Positions 25,152 through 31,629 of a DNA stretch of 33,388 nt are shown here, in pieces. The stretch's first letter is position 1. The number at the start of each line of letters is the position of its first letter. Under the pieces are notes generated by a model, which saw nothing but the letters and a program-made list of their open reading frames with translations, was not told where the DNA came from and did no database searches. The position numbers were made by a program, and so were the translations under genes. Source of the stretch: Candidatus Gastranaerophilales bacterium. Its GTDB lineage: Bacteria > Cyanobacteriota > Vampirovibrionia > Gastranaerophilales > Gastranaerophilaceae. The stretch is taken from assembly GCA_944322975.1 (NCBI GenBank), contig CALUQS010000025.1, forward strand, positions 1 through 33,388, written 5' to 3'.

Positions 25152-25181
25152 AAAAACTCCTTAATTTTTAAGGAGTTTTTT
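25152..25181 (+). terminator. Terminator of the HEAT-repeat gene
   Basis: AAAAACTCCTTA (25152-25163) pairs perfectly with TAAGGAGTTTTT (25169-25180) around a 5-base loop, and T-rich sequence follows. Confidence 0.92.
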
Positions 25182-25196
25182 ATTGTTTAAAACTAT

Positions 25197-25225
25197 TTGC
25201 GAGTCAGCCGATATTAGCATATAAT
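25197..25225 (+). promoter_or_regulatory. Promoter of the aroCKB operon
   Basis: TTGCGA (25197-25202) and a perfect TATAAT (25220-25225) are 17 bp apart, 33 bp before the aroC start codon. Confidence 0.75.
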
Positions 25226-25258
25226 TAGCTGTAGCAGGATAAAAAGAAAGTTTATTAA

Positions 25259-26362
25259 ATGAAAAAATTCAGATTTTTAACATCAGGCGAGTCTCACGGC
25301 ATGTGCCTTAATGCAATAATTGAAGGCTTGCCTTCAAATATATTTATCGATAAAGATTTTATCGATTCCCGGCTTGCGCGCCGCCAGTGCGGGTACGGCC
25401 GGGGCGGGCGAATGAGTATAGAAACAGACAAAGTTCAAATAAAATCCGGAGTAAGATTTTCTAAAACAACAGGTGCGCCTGTTTGTCTTGAAATAACCAA
25501 TAAAGATTGGGCAAACTGGCAAATACCCATGTCAGTTGAGTCTGTTGATTTATCAAATCCTGATATTAAAAACGCAGTTGAAGAAAAAAAAATTACGCGT
25601 GTGCGCCCGGGGCACGCAGATTTAGCCGGTGCTTTAAAATATAATCAGCCTGATGTAAGAAACATTTTAGAACGCTCAAGCGCAAGAGAAACAGCCTCAA
25701 GAGTCGCTGTAGGCGCTGTTGCTATGTGCCTTTTAAAAGAGTTTAGCATAAACATATCGTCAAAGATTCTTCAAATCGGAAACGCTTTTGATGAAGAAAA
25801 TATGAAAAGAGAAATTGATACGGCAAAAGAAAACGGCGATACCTTAGGCGGAAGGTTTGAGGTCACTATAAAAAATCTGCCGGCCGGGCTCGGGTCTTTT
25901 GTTAATTGGGACAGAAGATTAGACGGTATACTGGCACAGGCATTAATGAGTATTCCTGCTATAAAGGCTGTAGAAATCGGTGCAGGTATAAAAGCTGCCG
26001 GATTAAAAGGCTCGCAAATGCACGATGAAATATTCTTTGAAAACGGAAAATATTTTAGAAAAACTAACAACGCCGGCGGCATAGAAGGCGGAATGACAAA
26101 CGGAGAAGCGGTAGTACTTTATGCAACAATGAAGGCAATCCCTACAATGAAAAAGCCTCTTAACTCTGTTGACATAGTTTCTAAAGAACCGTATTCCGCT
26201 CATTTTGAACGTTCTGATACCTGTGCGGTTGAGGCTTGTGCTGTTGTTGCAGAGGCAATGTGTGCGATAGTTATTGCTGATGCATTTTTGGATAAATTTG
26301 GCGCAGACAGTCTTGAAGAACTTAAACAGAATTTTGAAAATTATACAAAGTTAATAGGTTGA
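25259..26362 (+). CDS. aroC: Chorismate synthase
   Basis: The 367-residue FMN-dependent enzyme makes chorismate from EPSP, the last step of the shikimate pathway. The opening FLTSGESHGMCLNAIIEGLP and the region RRQCGYGRGGRMSIETD are the first family signatures. RPGHADLAGALKY, RSSARETASRVAVGAVA and the closing FERSDTCAVEACAVVAEA complete the set. All are intact and the length is normal. It is the first gene of an aroC-aroK-aroB operon with its own promoter. Confidence 0.97.
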   Translation: MKKFRFLTSGESHGMCLNAIIEGLPSNIFIDKDFIDSRLARRQCGYGRGGRMSIETDKVQIKSGVRFSKTTGAPVCLEITNKDWANWQIPMSVESVDLSNPDIKNAVEEKKITRVRPGHADLAGALKYNQPDVRNILERSSARETASRVAVGAVAMCLLKEFSINISSKILQIGNAFDEENMKREIDTAKENGDTLGGRFEVTIKNLPAGLGSFVNWDRRLDGILAQALMSIPAIKAVEIGAGIKAAGLKGSQMHDEIFFENGKYFRKTNNAGGIEGGMTNGEAVVLYATMKAIPTMKKPLNSVDIVSKEPYSAHFERSDTCAVEACAVVAEAMCAIVIADAFLDKFGADSLEELKQNFENYTKLIG

Positions 26363-26372
26363 AAAAGTAAAA

Positions 26373-26894
26373 GTGGACAATAAAAAAAACATTGTTTTAA
26401 TAGGAATGATGGGCGCAGGAAAAAGCACCATAGGTCATTTGTTGGACGAAAGACTCAAAGACTTTTTTTACATTGATATGGATAAAGAAATAGAAAAGCT
26501 TGCGCAAAAACATATACCGGAAATCTTTGCACAAGACGGGGAAGCCCATTTCAGAAAACTTGAACACGAACTTATACAAAAGTATTCTAACTATCATAAT
26601 CAGGTTATTTCAACCGGCGGCGGGATTGTTGAAAATATAGAAAATATCCGGCTGCTTAAAAAAAACGGGGTTGTTTTTTATCTTTCCGCAAAGATTGATA
26701 CACTGTATGAAAGAGTGCGCAAGGCAACAAACAGACCTCTGTTAAAACATTCTAACCCTAAAGAAAGAATCAAAGAGCTTGTTCAAAAACGCGAACCGTT
26801 TTATAAAATGGCAGATTTTGAAGTTGATACGGATAACAAAGATTTGGTGCAAATAGTACAGGAAATTTTAGATAAATATGAAACAGCCGCATAA
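26373..26894 (+). CDS. aroK: Shikimate kinase
   Basis: The 173-residue P-loop kinase phosphorylates shikimate. GMMGAGKSTIG is the Walker A motif. DMDKEIE and FRKLEHELI provide the shikimate-binding Asp and Arg, STGGGIVE the glycine-rich substrate loop, and RPLLKHSNPKERI the lid arginines. It starts with GTG at 26373, 10 bp after aroC. Its last 17 bases overlap the start of aroB. Confidence 0.95.
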   Translation: MDNKKNIVLIGMMGAGKSTIGHLLDERLKDFFYIDMDKEIEKLAQKHIPEIFAQDGEAHFRKLEHELIQKYSNYHNQVISTGGGIVENIENIRLLKKNGVVFYLSAKIDTLYERVRKATNRPLLKHSNPKERIKELVQKREPFYKMADFEVDTDNKDLVQIVQEILDKYETAA

Positions 26895-27969
26895 TTTAAA
26901 AGTTAATATCCCTCAAAAAAGCGCTTATTCTTACGATATACTTATCGGAGAAAATTTAATTAATATCGCCGGCGAACTGGTTAAAAAGTACTCAAATTCA
27001 CAAAAGTTTCTTATAGTTACTAATGAAACTGTAGCTGAGCTTTATAAAAATTCGCTAAACATAGAAAATTCGGCTTGGTTGATACTAAAAGACGGTGAAG
27101 AATACAAAAATTTTGAAACCCTGAAACACATTATTGATGAGTGTGTAAAGAACAGATTAGAACGAAATGACTGTATAATAGCTTTTGGCGGCGGGGTCAT
27201 AGGCGATATGGCAGGGTTTGCTGCTGCAAGCTACATGCGCGGAATTGATTTTATACAGATTCCTACAACATTGCTTGCTCAGGTAGATTCTTCTGTCGGC
27301 GGCAAGGTTGCAATAAACCACGAACACGGAAAAAACCTCATCGGAGCATTTTATCAGCCTAAAGCGGTGTTGATAGATACAAATGTTTTAAAAACCCTTG
27401 ATTTAAGACAGTTGAAAACAGGGCTGGCTGAAGTTTTAAAATACGCGTTTATAGAAAAAACATGCGGATTCGAAAAAGAGTTTAATTTATACGATTTTTT
27501 GGAGGTTAACCGGCAAAAAATCTTTGAATTGGATTCTGATGTTATTTCAAAGTTGATTTATATGTGTTGTGCTTTAAAAGCCTGTGTTGTAAATAAAGAT
27601 GAAACAGAAAAAGGACTTAGGGCAATTCTAAACCTCGGGCATACGTTTGCACACGCAATTGAAAATCTTACAAATTACACGCTATACACCCATGGAGAGG
27701 CTGTAGCAGCCGGTTTGAAAATGGCTTTTAAGCTTTCTCGTTTAAAGAATCTTATTGATAAAAATTATTACGATAAAGCAGTCGGCTTGATTGATAACTA
27801 CGATTTAGTCCCGAAAATGACCTGTTTTGACAAAGAAAAATTCTATAGTGAAATGTTTTTGGATAAAAAAGCGCAGGGTGGTAAAGTGCGTTTTGTGCTG
27901 CCAAAAGGTGCCTGTGAGGTTGAAATAACTTCTGAAGTTGCTAAAGAGCAGGTGTTTGAGGTTCTATAA
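26878..27969 (+). CDS. aroB: 3-dehydroquinate synthase
   Basis: The 363-residue NAD- and metal-dependent enzyme makes 3-dehydroquinate from DAHP. FGGGVIGDMAGFAAASYMRG binds NAD. Further family motifs are PTTLLAQVDSSVGGKVAIN, KNLIGAFYQPKAV and LAEVLKYA, while the metal-binding histidines are in LNLGHTFAHAIE and THGEAVAAGLKM. The ATG overlaps the end of aroK by 17 bp, implying coupled translation. The grouping aroC-aroK-aroB supplies three shikimate-pathway steps; the others are not in the window. Confidence 0.97.
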   Translation: MKQPHNLKVNIPQKSAYSYDILIGENLINIAGELVKKYSNSQKFLIVTNETVAELYKNSLNIENSAWLILKDGEEYKNFETLKHIIDECVKNRLERNDCIIAFGGGVIGDMAGFAAASYMRGIDFIQIPTTLLAQVDSSVGGKVAINHEHGKNLIGAFYQPKAVLIDTNVLKTLDLRQLKTGLAEVLKYAFIEKTCGFEKEFNLYDFLEVNRQKIFELDSDVISKLIYMCCALKACVVNKDETEKGLRAILNLGHTFAHAIENLTNYTLYTHGEAVAAGLKMAFKLSRLKNLIDKNYYDKAVGLIDNYDLVPKMTCFDKEKFYSEMFLDKKAQGGKVRFVLPKGACEVEITSEVAKEQVFEVL

Positions 27970-28042
27970 ACTTAAACGGTGACTGTAGAGTTGTATTTTA
28001 TGTCTGCGCGGGGCATCGATTGTATCCGGATGCCGTATAGTT

Positions 28043-28073
28043 ATTATATCGGCGGCAGTTGACTATATGAAAT
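28043..28073 (+). repeat. Dispersed repeat, copy B
   Basis: This 31-base stretch matches copy A (1560-1590) at 27 of 31 positions, and its last 18 bases are identical to copy C (15955-15972). It is bounded by CGGCA (28054-28058) and TGCCG (28073-28077), a short inverted repeat. It lies between aroB and the 3' end of the histidine kinase gene, 16 bases from that stop codon and oriented against it, as copy A is with lepA. Confidence 0.65.
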
Positions 28074-28088
28074 GCCGTAATTTGTAAT

Positions 28089-29741
28089 TTATACAATTTC
28101 TTTAACTTTTGACTCTTCAACTTCAAAAATTCTCGGTATTTTAAAGCCAAAAGTGCAGATATTGCTTTTGTCACTTTTGGCGTATATTTCTCCGTTATGT
28201 GAATTTATGATTTTTTTAGAAAGATACAGTCCGAGTCCCGTGCTTGCTTTGTTAAATTTTGCATTTTCATTTGTTTTGTATTTTTCAAAAATTTCTTTAA
28301 TTTTTTCATCAGTAATATGATAGCCTCTGTTAATTACGTTAAATATTATATAATTATCTTTTTCCGTTATATTTACAACAATATCTGTTTGCTCGAATCC
28401 ATAAGTAATGGCGTTGCCCAGAAGATTCATTACAGCGCGTTTTATTTGAAGTTTATCCGCCTGTATTTCTTCGTTTAACAGGTTCGACATAATAATTATA
28501 TTTTGTTTCTTGGTTCCTGAAAGGTTGGCTATTTCTTTTGCTGTTATATGCACAAGTTCATAAAAATTAAAGACCGAAGGTGTAACAGGGTTGGCTTCAT
28601 CTTCTGATTTATAAGCGGAAAGAATTGTTGATATCATGTTTTTCATATAAATATTAGAATTTTTGATTAATTCAATCATTTCTTTCTGCTCATTATTCAA
28701 TTTGCCGAGACTTTCGTCAAGCAGAATGTTCATAGCACCCAGCTGTGCATTTGTAGGTGTTTTTAAATCGTGTGTTATTGTTGATACCAGATTCCGTTTT
28801 CTTGCTTCCATTGCTTTTTCGTTATCAATATTTTTTATCATAACAATAATACCGACAACGTTATTTTTGTGGTCTAATATCGGTGATTTTCCTATTTGAT
28901 ACCAGCATTTTGTTTCATTAAAAAAATTAAGTTGTTTTTCTATAACAATGCTTTCTTTGGTTTTTATAACTTTGGTATCATCTTTTTGTAATTCTTCAAT
29001 ATAGTCGCTAAAATATTTTTCGCTGAAATTGGAGCCGATTAACATTTTTTGTGATACCCCGACTTGTTTTTCAAGATTTTTATTGCTGAATATAAGTTTC
29101 CCTTCGCAATCCTTCATATAAACAATATATGGCATGTTATTTAAAATGCTTTCGAGTTGTGCATTTTGTATAAACATTTTTTCTTTTAAAGCTTCAAACT
29201 GTGTTGTGTCTCTTAATATCCCTATTACACCTGTTATGTGGGTTTTATCGGTAATGGGAGCAAGCAGGGTTTCGTATATTTTATTTTCACCGTTGGGTTG
29301 GTTTTTTTCAATTTTGTATGAAACAATTCGTCCGGTTTTAATGACCTGTCTGTCATAATAGCGTATAACTTTTGCGGTTTTGCGGGGATAAAAATCATAG
29401 TCGGTTTTATTAAATATACTGTCTTTTTTATCAAGATTCAGCATAGTTCTCATTATTGGATTACAGTCTTTATAACGCAGGTTTGAATCTTTTCTGTATA
29501 CAAGATCCGGACAATTCAAAAAAAGATTATTTAACAAATCAGCTTGATTTTTATATTTAACAGAGAGTTTTGAATACAGATATTTTTTTTCTATCCAGGA
29601 TTGGGCAAGAAAAAGCATTAATACAAAAAAGCAGGCATCTCTGCAAGAAAGAGCCGTATTTGGCTCTGCTAACATCCATAATATAAACACAAGAAAAATT
29701 GTATAAAAAAACATTTTTCTGTGTAATTTTTTACTTAACAC
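28089..29741 (-). CDS. Membrane PAS-domain sensor histidine kinase
   Basis: The 550-residue product has two membrane helices (about residues 9-26 and 35-50), two PAS domains (about 68-180 and 190-310), a HisKA domain with phospho-acceptor H324 in STITHDLKTPTNAQ, and an ATPase domain with N box NLLGNAITYGF and G2 box STGLGLYLSKKI. The G1 position reads VINRGYHI rather than DxGxG, a variation also known in working kinases such as the VanS type. The short loop between the helices leaves no periplasmic sensor, so the PAS domains probably receive an internal signal. The start is GTG at 29739-29741 with AGGAG 6 bases upstream, overlapping the stop region of the response regulator gene. The two form an operon. 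Confidence 0.93.
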   Translation of the reverse strand: MLSKKLHRKMFFYTIFLVFILWMLAEPNTALSCRDACFFVLMLFLAQSWIEKKYLYSKLSVKYKNQADLLNNLFLNCPDLVYRKDSNLRYKDCNPIMRTMLNLDKKDSIFNKTDYDFYPRKTAKVIRYYDRQVIKTGRIVSYKIEKNQPNGENKIYETLLAPITDKTHITGVIGILRDTTQFEALKEKMFIQNAQLESILNNMPYIVYMKDCEGKLIFSNKNLEKQVGVSQKMLIGSNFSEKYFSDYIEELQKDDTKVIKTKESIVIEKQLNFFNETKCWYQIGKSPILDHKNNVVGIIVMIKNIDNEKAMEARKRNLVSTITHDLKTPTNAQLGAMNILLDESLGKLNNEQKEMIELIKNSNIYMKNMISTILSAYKSEDEANPVTPSVFNFYELVHITAKEIANLSGTKKQNIIIMSNLLNEEIQADKLQIKRAVMNLLGNAITYGFEQTDIVVNITEKDNYIIFNVINRGYHITDEKIKEIFEKYKTNENAKFNKASTGLGLYLSKKIINSHNGEIYAKSDKSNICTFGFKIPRIFEVEESKVKEIV

Positions 29742-29750
29742 GGCAAACTC

Positions 29751-30425
29751 CTAATCTACAATTTTTGCCCTGACAGCTTTAACAGCAGCTTCTACTCTGT
29801 CGGATACTGCCAGTTTAGAAAGTATATTGCCGACATGCGCTTTTGCTGTATGTGTGCTGATACACATATCGTTAGCTATTTGAGTATTTGTTTTGCCGTC
29901 AACAATTTTTTTTAGAACTTCAAATTCTCTTTCGGTCAGATTAGTATTTACGGCAATATTGTTATAAAGGTTATCAAAATCCGTAGATATAGGCTTTGGC
30001 GCAGTTAGTCTTGCGGCTTCGGAAACTTTTGGATGAATCCACATTACACCTTTGTGAACATTTCTTATTATGTTTTGCATTTCGTTTGCTTCGATATCTT
30101 TTAAACAATAAGCATTGGCTCCGCAAGCCAGTGCTGCAATAACTTCATCTGTTTGTTCATGAGATGTTAATATGATTATTTTCGTCGAAGGATGCTTTTC
30201 TTTTATAATTTTTGTAGCGCATAATCCGTTCATCCCTGGTAATCCTAAATCCATTATTACAACATCAGACGGATTGCTTTCAAATACCGGTATAAAATCT
30301 TCAGCGGTTTCAAAATCTTTTATTATTTCGATATCTGTTGATTTGTTGACCATTAGTTTTATTGATTTTCTTATTAATTGATAATCTTCTACCAGATAAA
30401 CAGAAATTTTTTTGTTTTGTGTCAA
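29751..30425 (-). CDS. NarL/FixJ-family response regulator
   Basis: The receiver domain (about residues 5-125) has the acidic pair in LVEDYQ, phospho-acceptor D59 in VVIMDLGLPGMNG, and the conserved T/K positions in ILTSHEQT and YCLKDIEA. The C-terminal LuxR-type helix-turn-helix (about 155-220) reads LTEREFEVLKKIVDG followed by TNTQIANDMCISTHTAKAHV. I prefer the TTG at 30423-30425 as start because AAGGAG lies 10 bases upstream. The frame is open to an ATG at 30452 that has no ribosome-binding site. It is the first gene of a pair with the histidine kinase (9-bp gap), so they form a two-component system. It is divergent from the Spy-like gene, which it may control. Confidence 0.93.
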   Translation of the reverse strand: MTQNKKISVYLVEDYQLIRKSIKLMVNKSTDIEIIKDFETAEDFIPVFESNPSDVVIMDLGLPGMNGLCATKIIKEKHPSTKIIILTSHEQTDEVIAALACGANAYCLKDIEANEMQNIIRNVHKGVMWIHPKVSEAARLTAPKPISTDFDNLYNNIAVNTNLTEREFEVLKKIVDGKTNTQIANDMCISTHTAKAHVGNILSKLAVSDRVEAAVKAVRAKIVD

Positions 30426-30498
30426 TTTATTTTGACTCCTTATTTTGTGCATTGATTAAGACGAAAATACACAGATAATTGTTAATAATAATTGTGTA

Positions 30499-30607
30499 AT
30501 AACTACACTTATTATCTCTTATTTTAAGATTGTAGTATTACATTTATGTAATAATTTTACAACTTTAGAGCTATTGACAGTTTGAAAAAGATAATTACAC
30601 TTGTTAT
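30499..30607. promoter_or_regulatory. Direct repeats and palindrome between the regulator and the Spy-like gene
   Basis: ATAACTACACTTATTAT (30499-30515) and ATAATTACACTTGTTAT (30591-30607) differ at 2 of 17 positions. Between them lies a perfect palindrome, TATTACAT-TT-ATGTAATA (30536-30553). The second repeat overlaps the candidate -10 (TACACT, 30596-30601), 16 bp after a consensus TTGACA (30574-30579). These are good candidates for response-regulator sites controlling both divergent genes. Confidence 0.5.
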
Positions 30608-30695
30608 AAGAGGTTTTAATTAATTCGTTTAAAAAAAATTAAAAAATCTTAATAAATTAATTAAAATGTCCGTGAATTAGTACAAGGAGAGTTAC

Positions 30696-31469
30696 ATGAA
30701 AAAGACACTTTTAACTTCAGTAATGCTGGCTGCGGCAGTTGTAAGTTTTTGTGCTGTAAATAATGCACCTGCTAACGCAACATGTCCCGCTAAAACAGAT
30801 TGTGTACAACAACGTCCTTTTGAACATCATCCTGAAAGATGTATGAAACCGATGTCTCCTCAGGAACATGCAAAAATGATGGAAGCCAAAAAAGCTGAAT
30901 TTGAAGCAAGATTAAATCTTACAGCTGAACAAAAAGCAAAAATAGAACAGCTTAAAGCTGACGAAAATAAAGCATTAAAATCTTGCAGAGCAAAAATTAA
31001 AAAAGAACACGAAAAATTAGATAAATTAGTTGCTCAGGAAATGGAAACAAGAGCAGAAAACGTTAAAAAATTCGAAGCAATTTTGACAGAAGAACAAAAA
31101 GCAGAACTAAAAAAAATGCATGAAGAAATGATGGCAGAAAAAGCAAAATTTGTTCCTTGTTCTTGTGATTGCGGATGTCCGGAATGCGCAAAACATCACG
31201 ATGCAATGAAAGGTCATCATAAAGGCCCGAGAGGTCCTCACCACGGATTGCAAAAACCGGAGATATCACCCGCAGATGCTGCTGTACAAGAATCAGCTCC
31301 GGCTTCTGAACAAACAACCCCGGCAGCTCCGGAAGCAACAGCTACTGAAACACCGGTACAACCGGCAGCAGTTGAAGAAGCAAAACCGGCAGAATCTAAT
31401 GTAGAAGCTGTTGAACCTGCTAATCAACCTGCAGAACCTGAAGCAGAAAAAGCTCCTGTAAAAAAATAA
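30696..31469 (+). CDS. Spy/CpxP-like secreted protein with Cys- and His-rich segment and acidic tail
   Basis: The 257-residue product has a signal peptide (MKKTLLTSVMLAAAVVSFCA, cleavage probably near ANA). A charged helical domain with LTAEQKAKIEQL and LTEEQKAELKKM follows; these are two LTxxQ-type motifs of the Spy/CpxP periplasmic chaperone family. Next comes a metal-binding-like segment, PCSCDCGCPECAKHH and KGHHKGPRGPHHG, and then about 70 residues rich in Pro, Ala, Glu and Thr, probably disordered. Spy-type proteins protect envelope proteins and in some bacteria respond to metals. AGGAG lies 7 bases before the ATG. The adjacent divergent two-component system may regulate it. The function is inferred from these features only. 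Confidence 0.8.
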   Translation: MKKTLLTSVMLAAAVVSFCAVNNAPANATCPAKTDCVQQRPFEHHPERCMKPMSPQEHAKMMEAKKAEFEARLNLTAEQKAKIEQLKADENKALKSCRAKIKKEHEKLDKLVAQEMETRAENVKKFEAILTEEQKAELKKMHEEMMAEKAKFVPCSCDCGCPECAKHHDAMKGHHKGPRGPHHGLQKPEISPADAAVQESAPASEQTTPAAPEATATETPVQPAAVEEAKPAESNVEAVEPANQPAEPEAEKAPVKK

Positions 31470-31491
31470 CTTACAGATGTTTTAAATAAAC

Positions 31492-31530
31492 AAATAGCCG
31501 GCATATTATTTATGCCGGTTATTTATTTTT
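31492..31530 (+). terminator. Terminator of the Spy-like gene
   Basis: The stem 31492-31505 / 31511-31524 contains GCCGGCATA pairing with TATGCCGGT (one G-T pair) and flanking A-T pairs. A TTTATTTTT run follows. Confidence 0.9.
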
Positions 31531-31629
31531 AAATCTTTACGTTTCTATAAAATCTGCTGAAAAAAATGTTCGTGTGTGGTTAAATAAATAAGAAATAAAT
31601 ATTGACATACAGGGGAATGGGGAAATTTA

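Noticed and set aside
28330-28360. Loss of the DxGxG box in the histidine kinase as a sign of inactivity
   Set aside because: NxG in this position is found in active kinases, and the H, N and G2 boxes are intact, so I do not call it degenerate.
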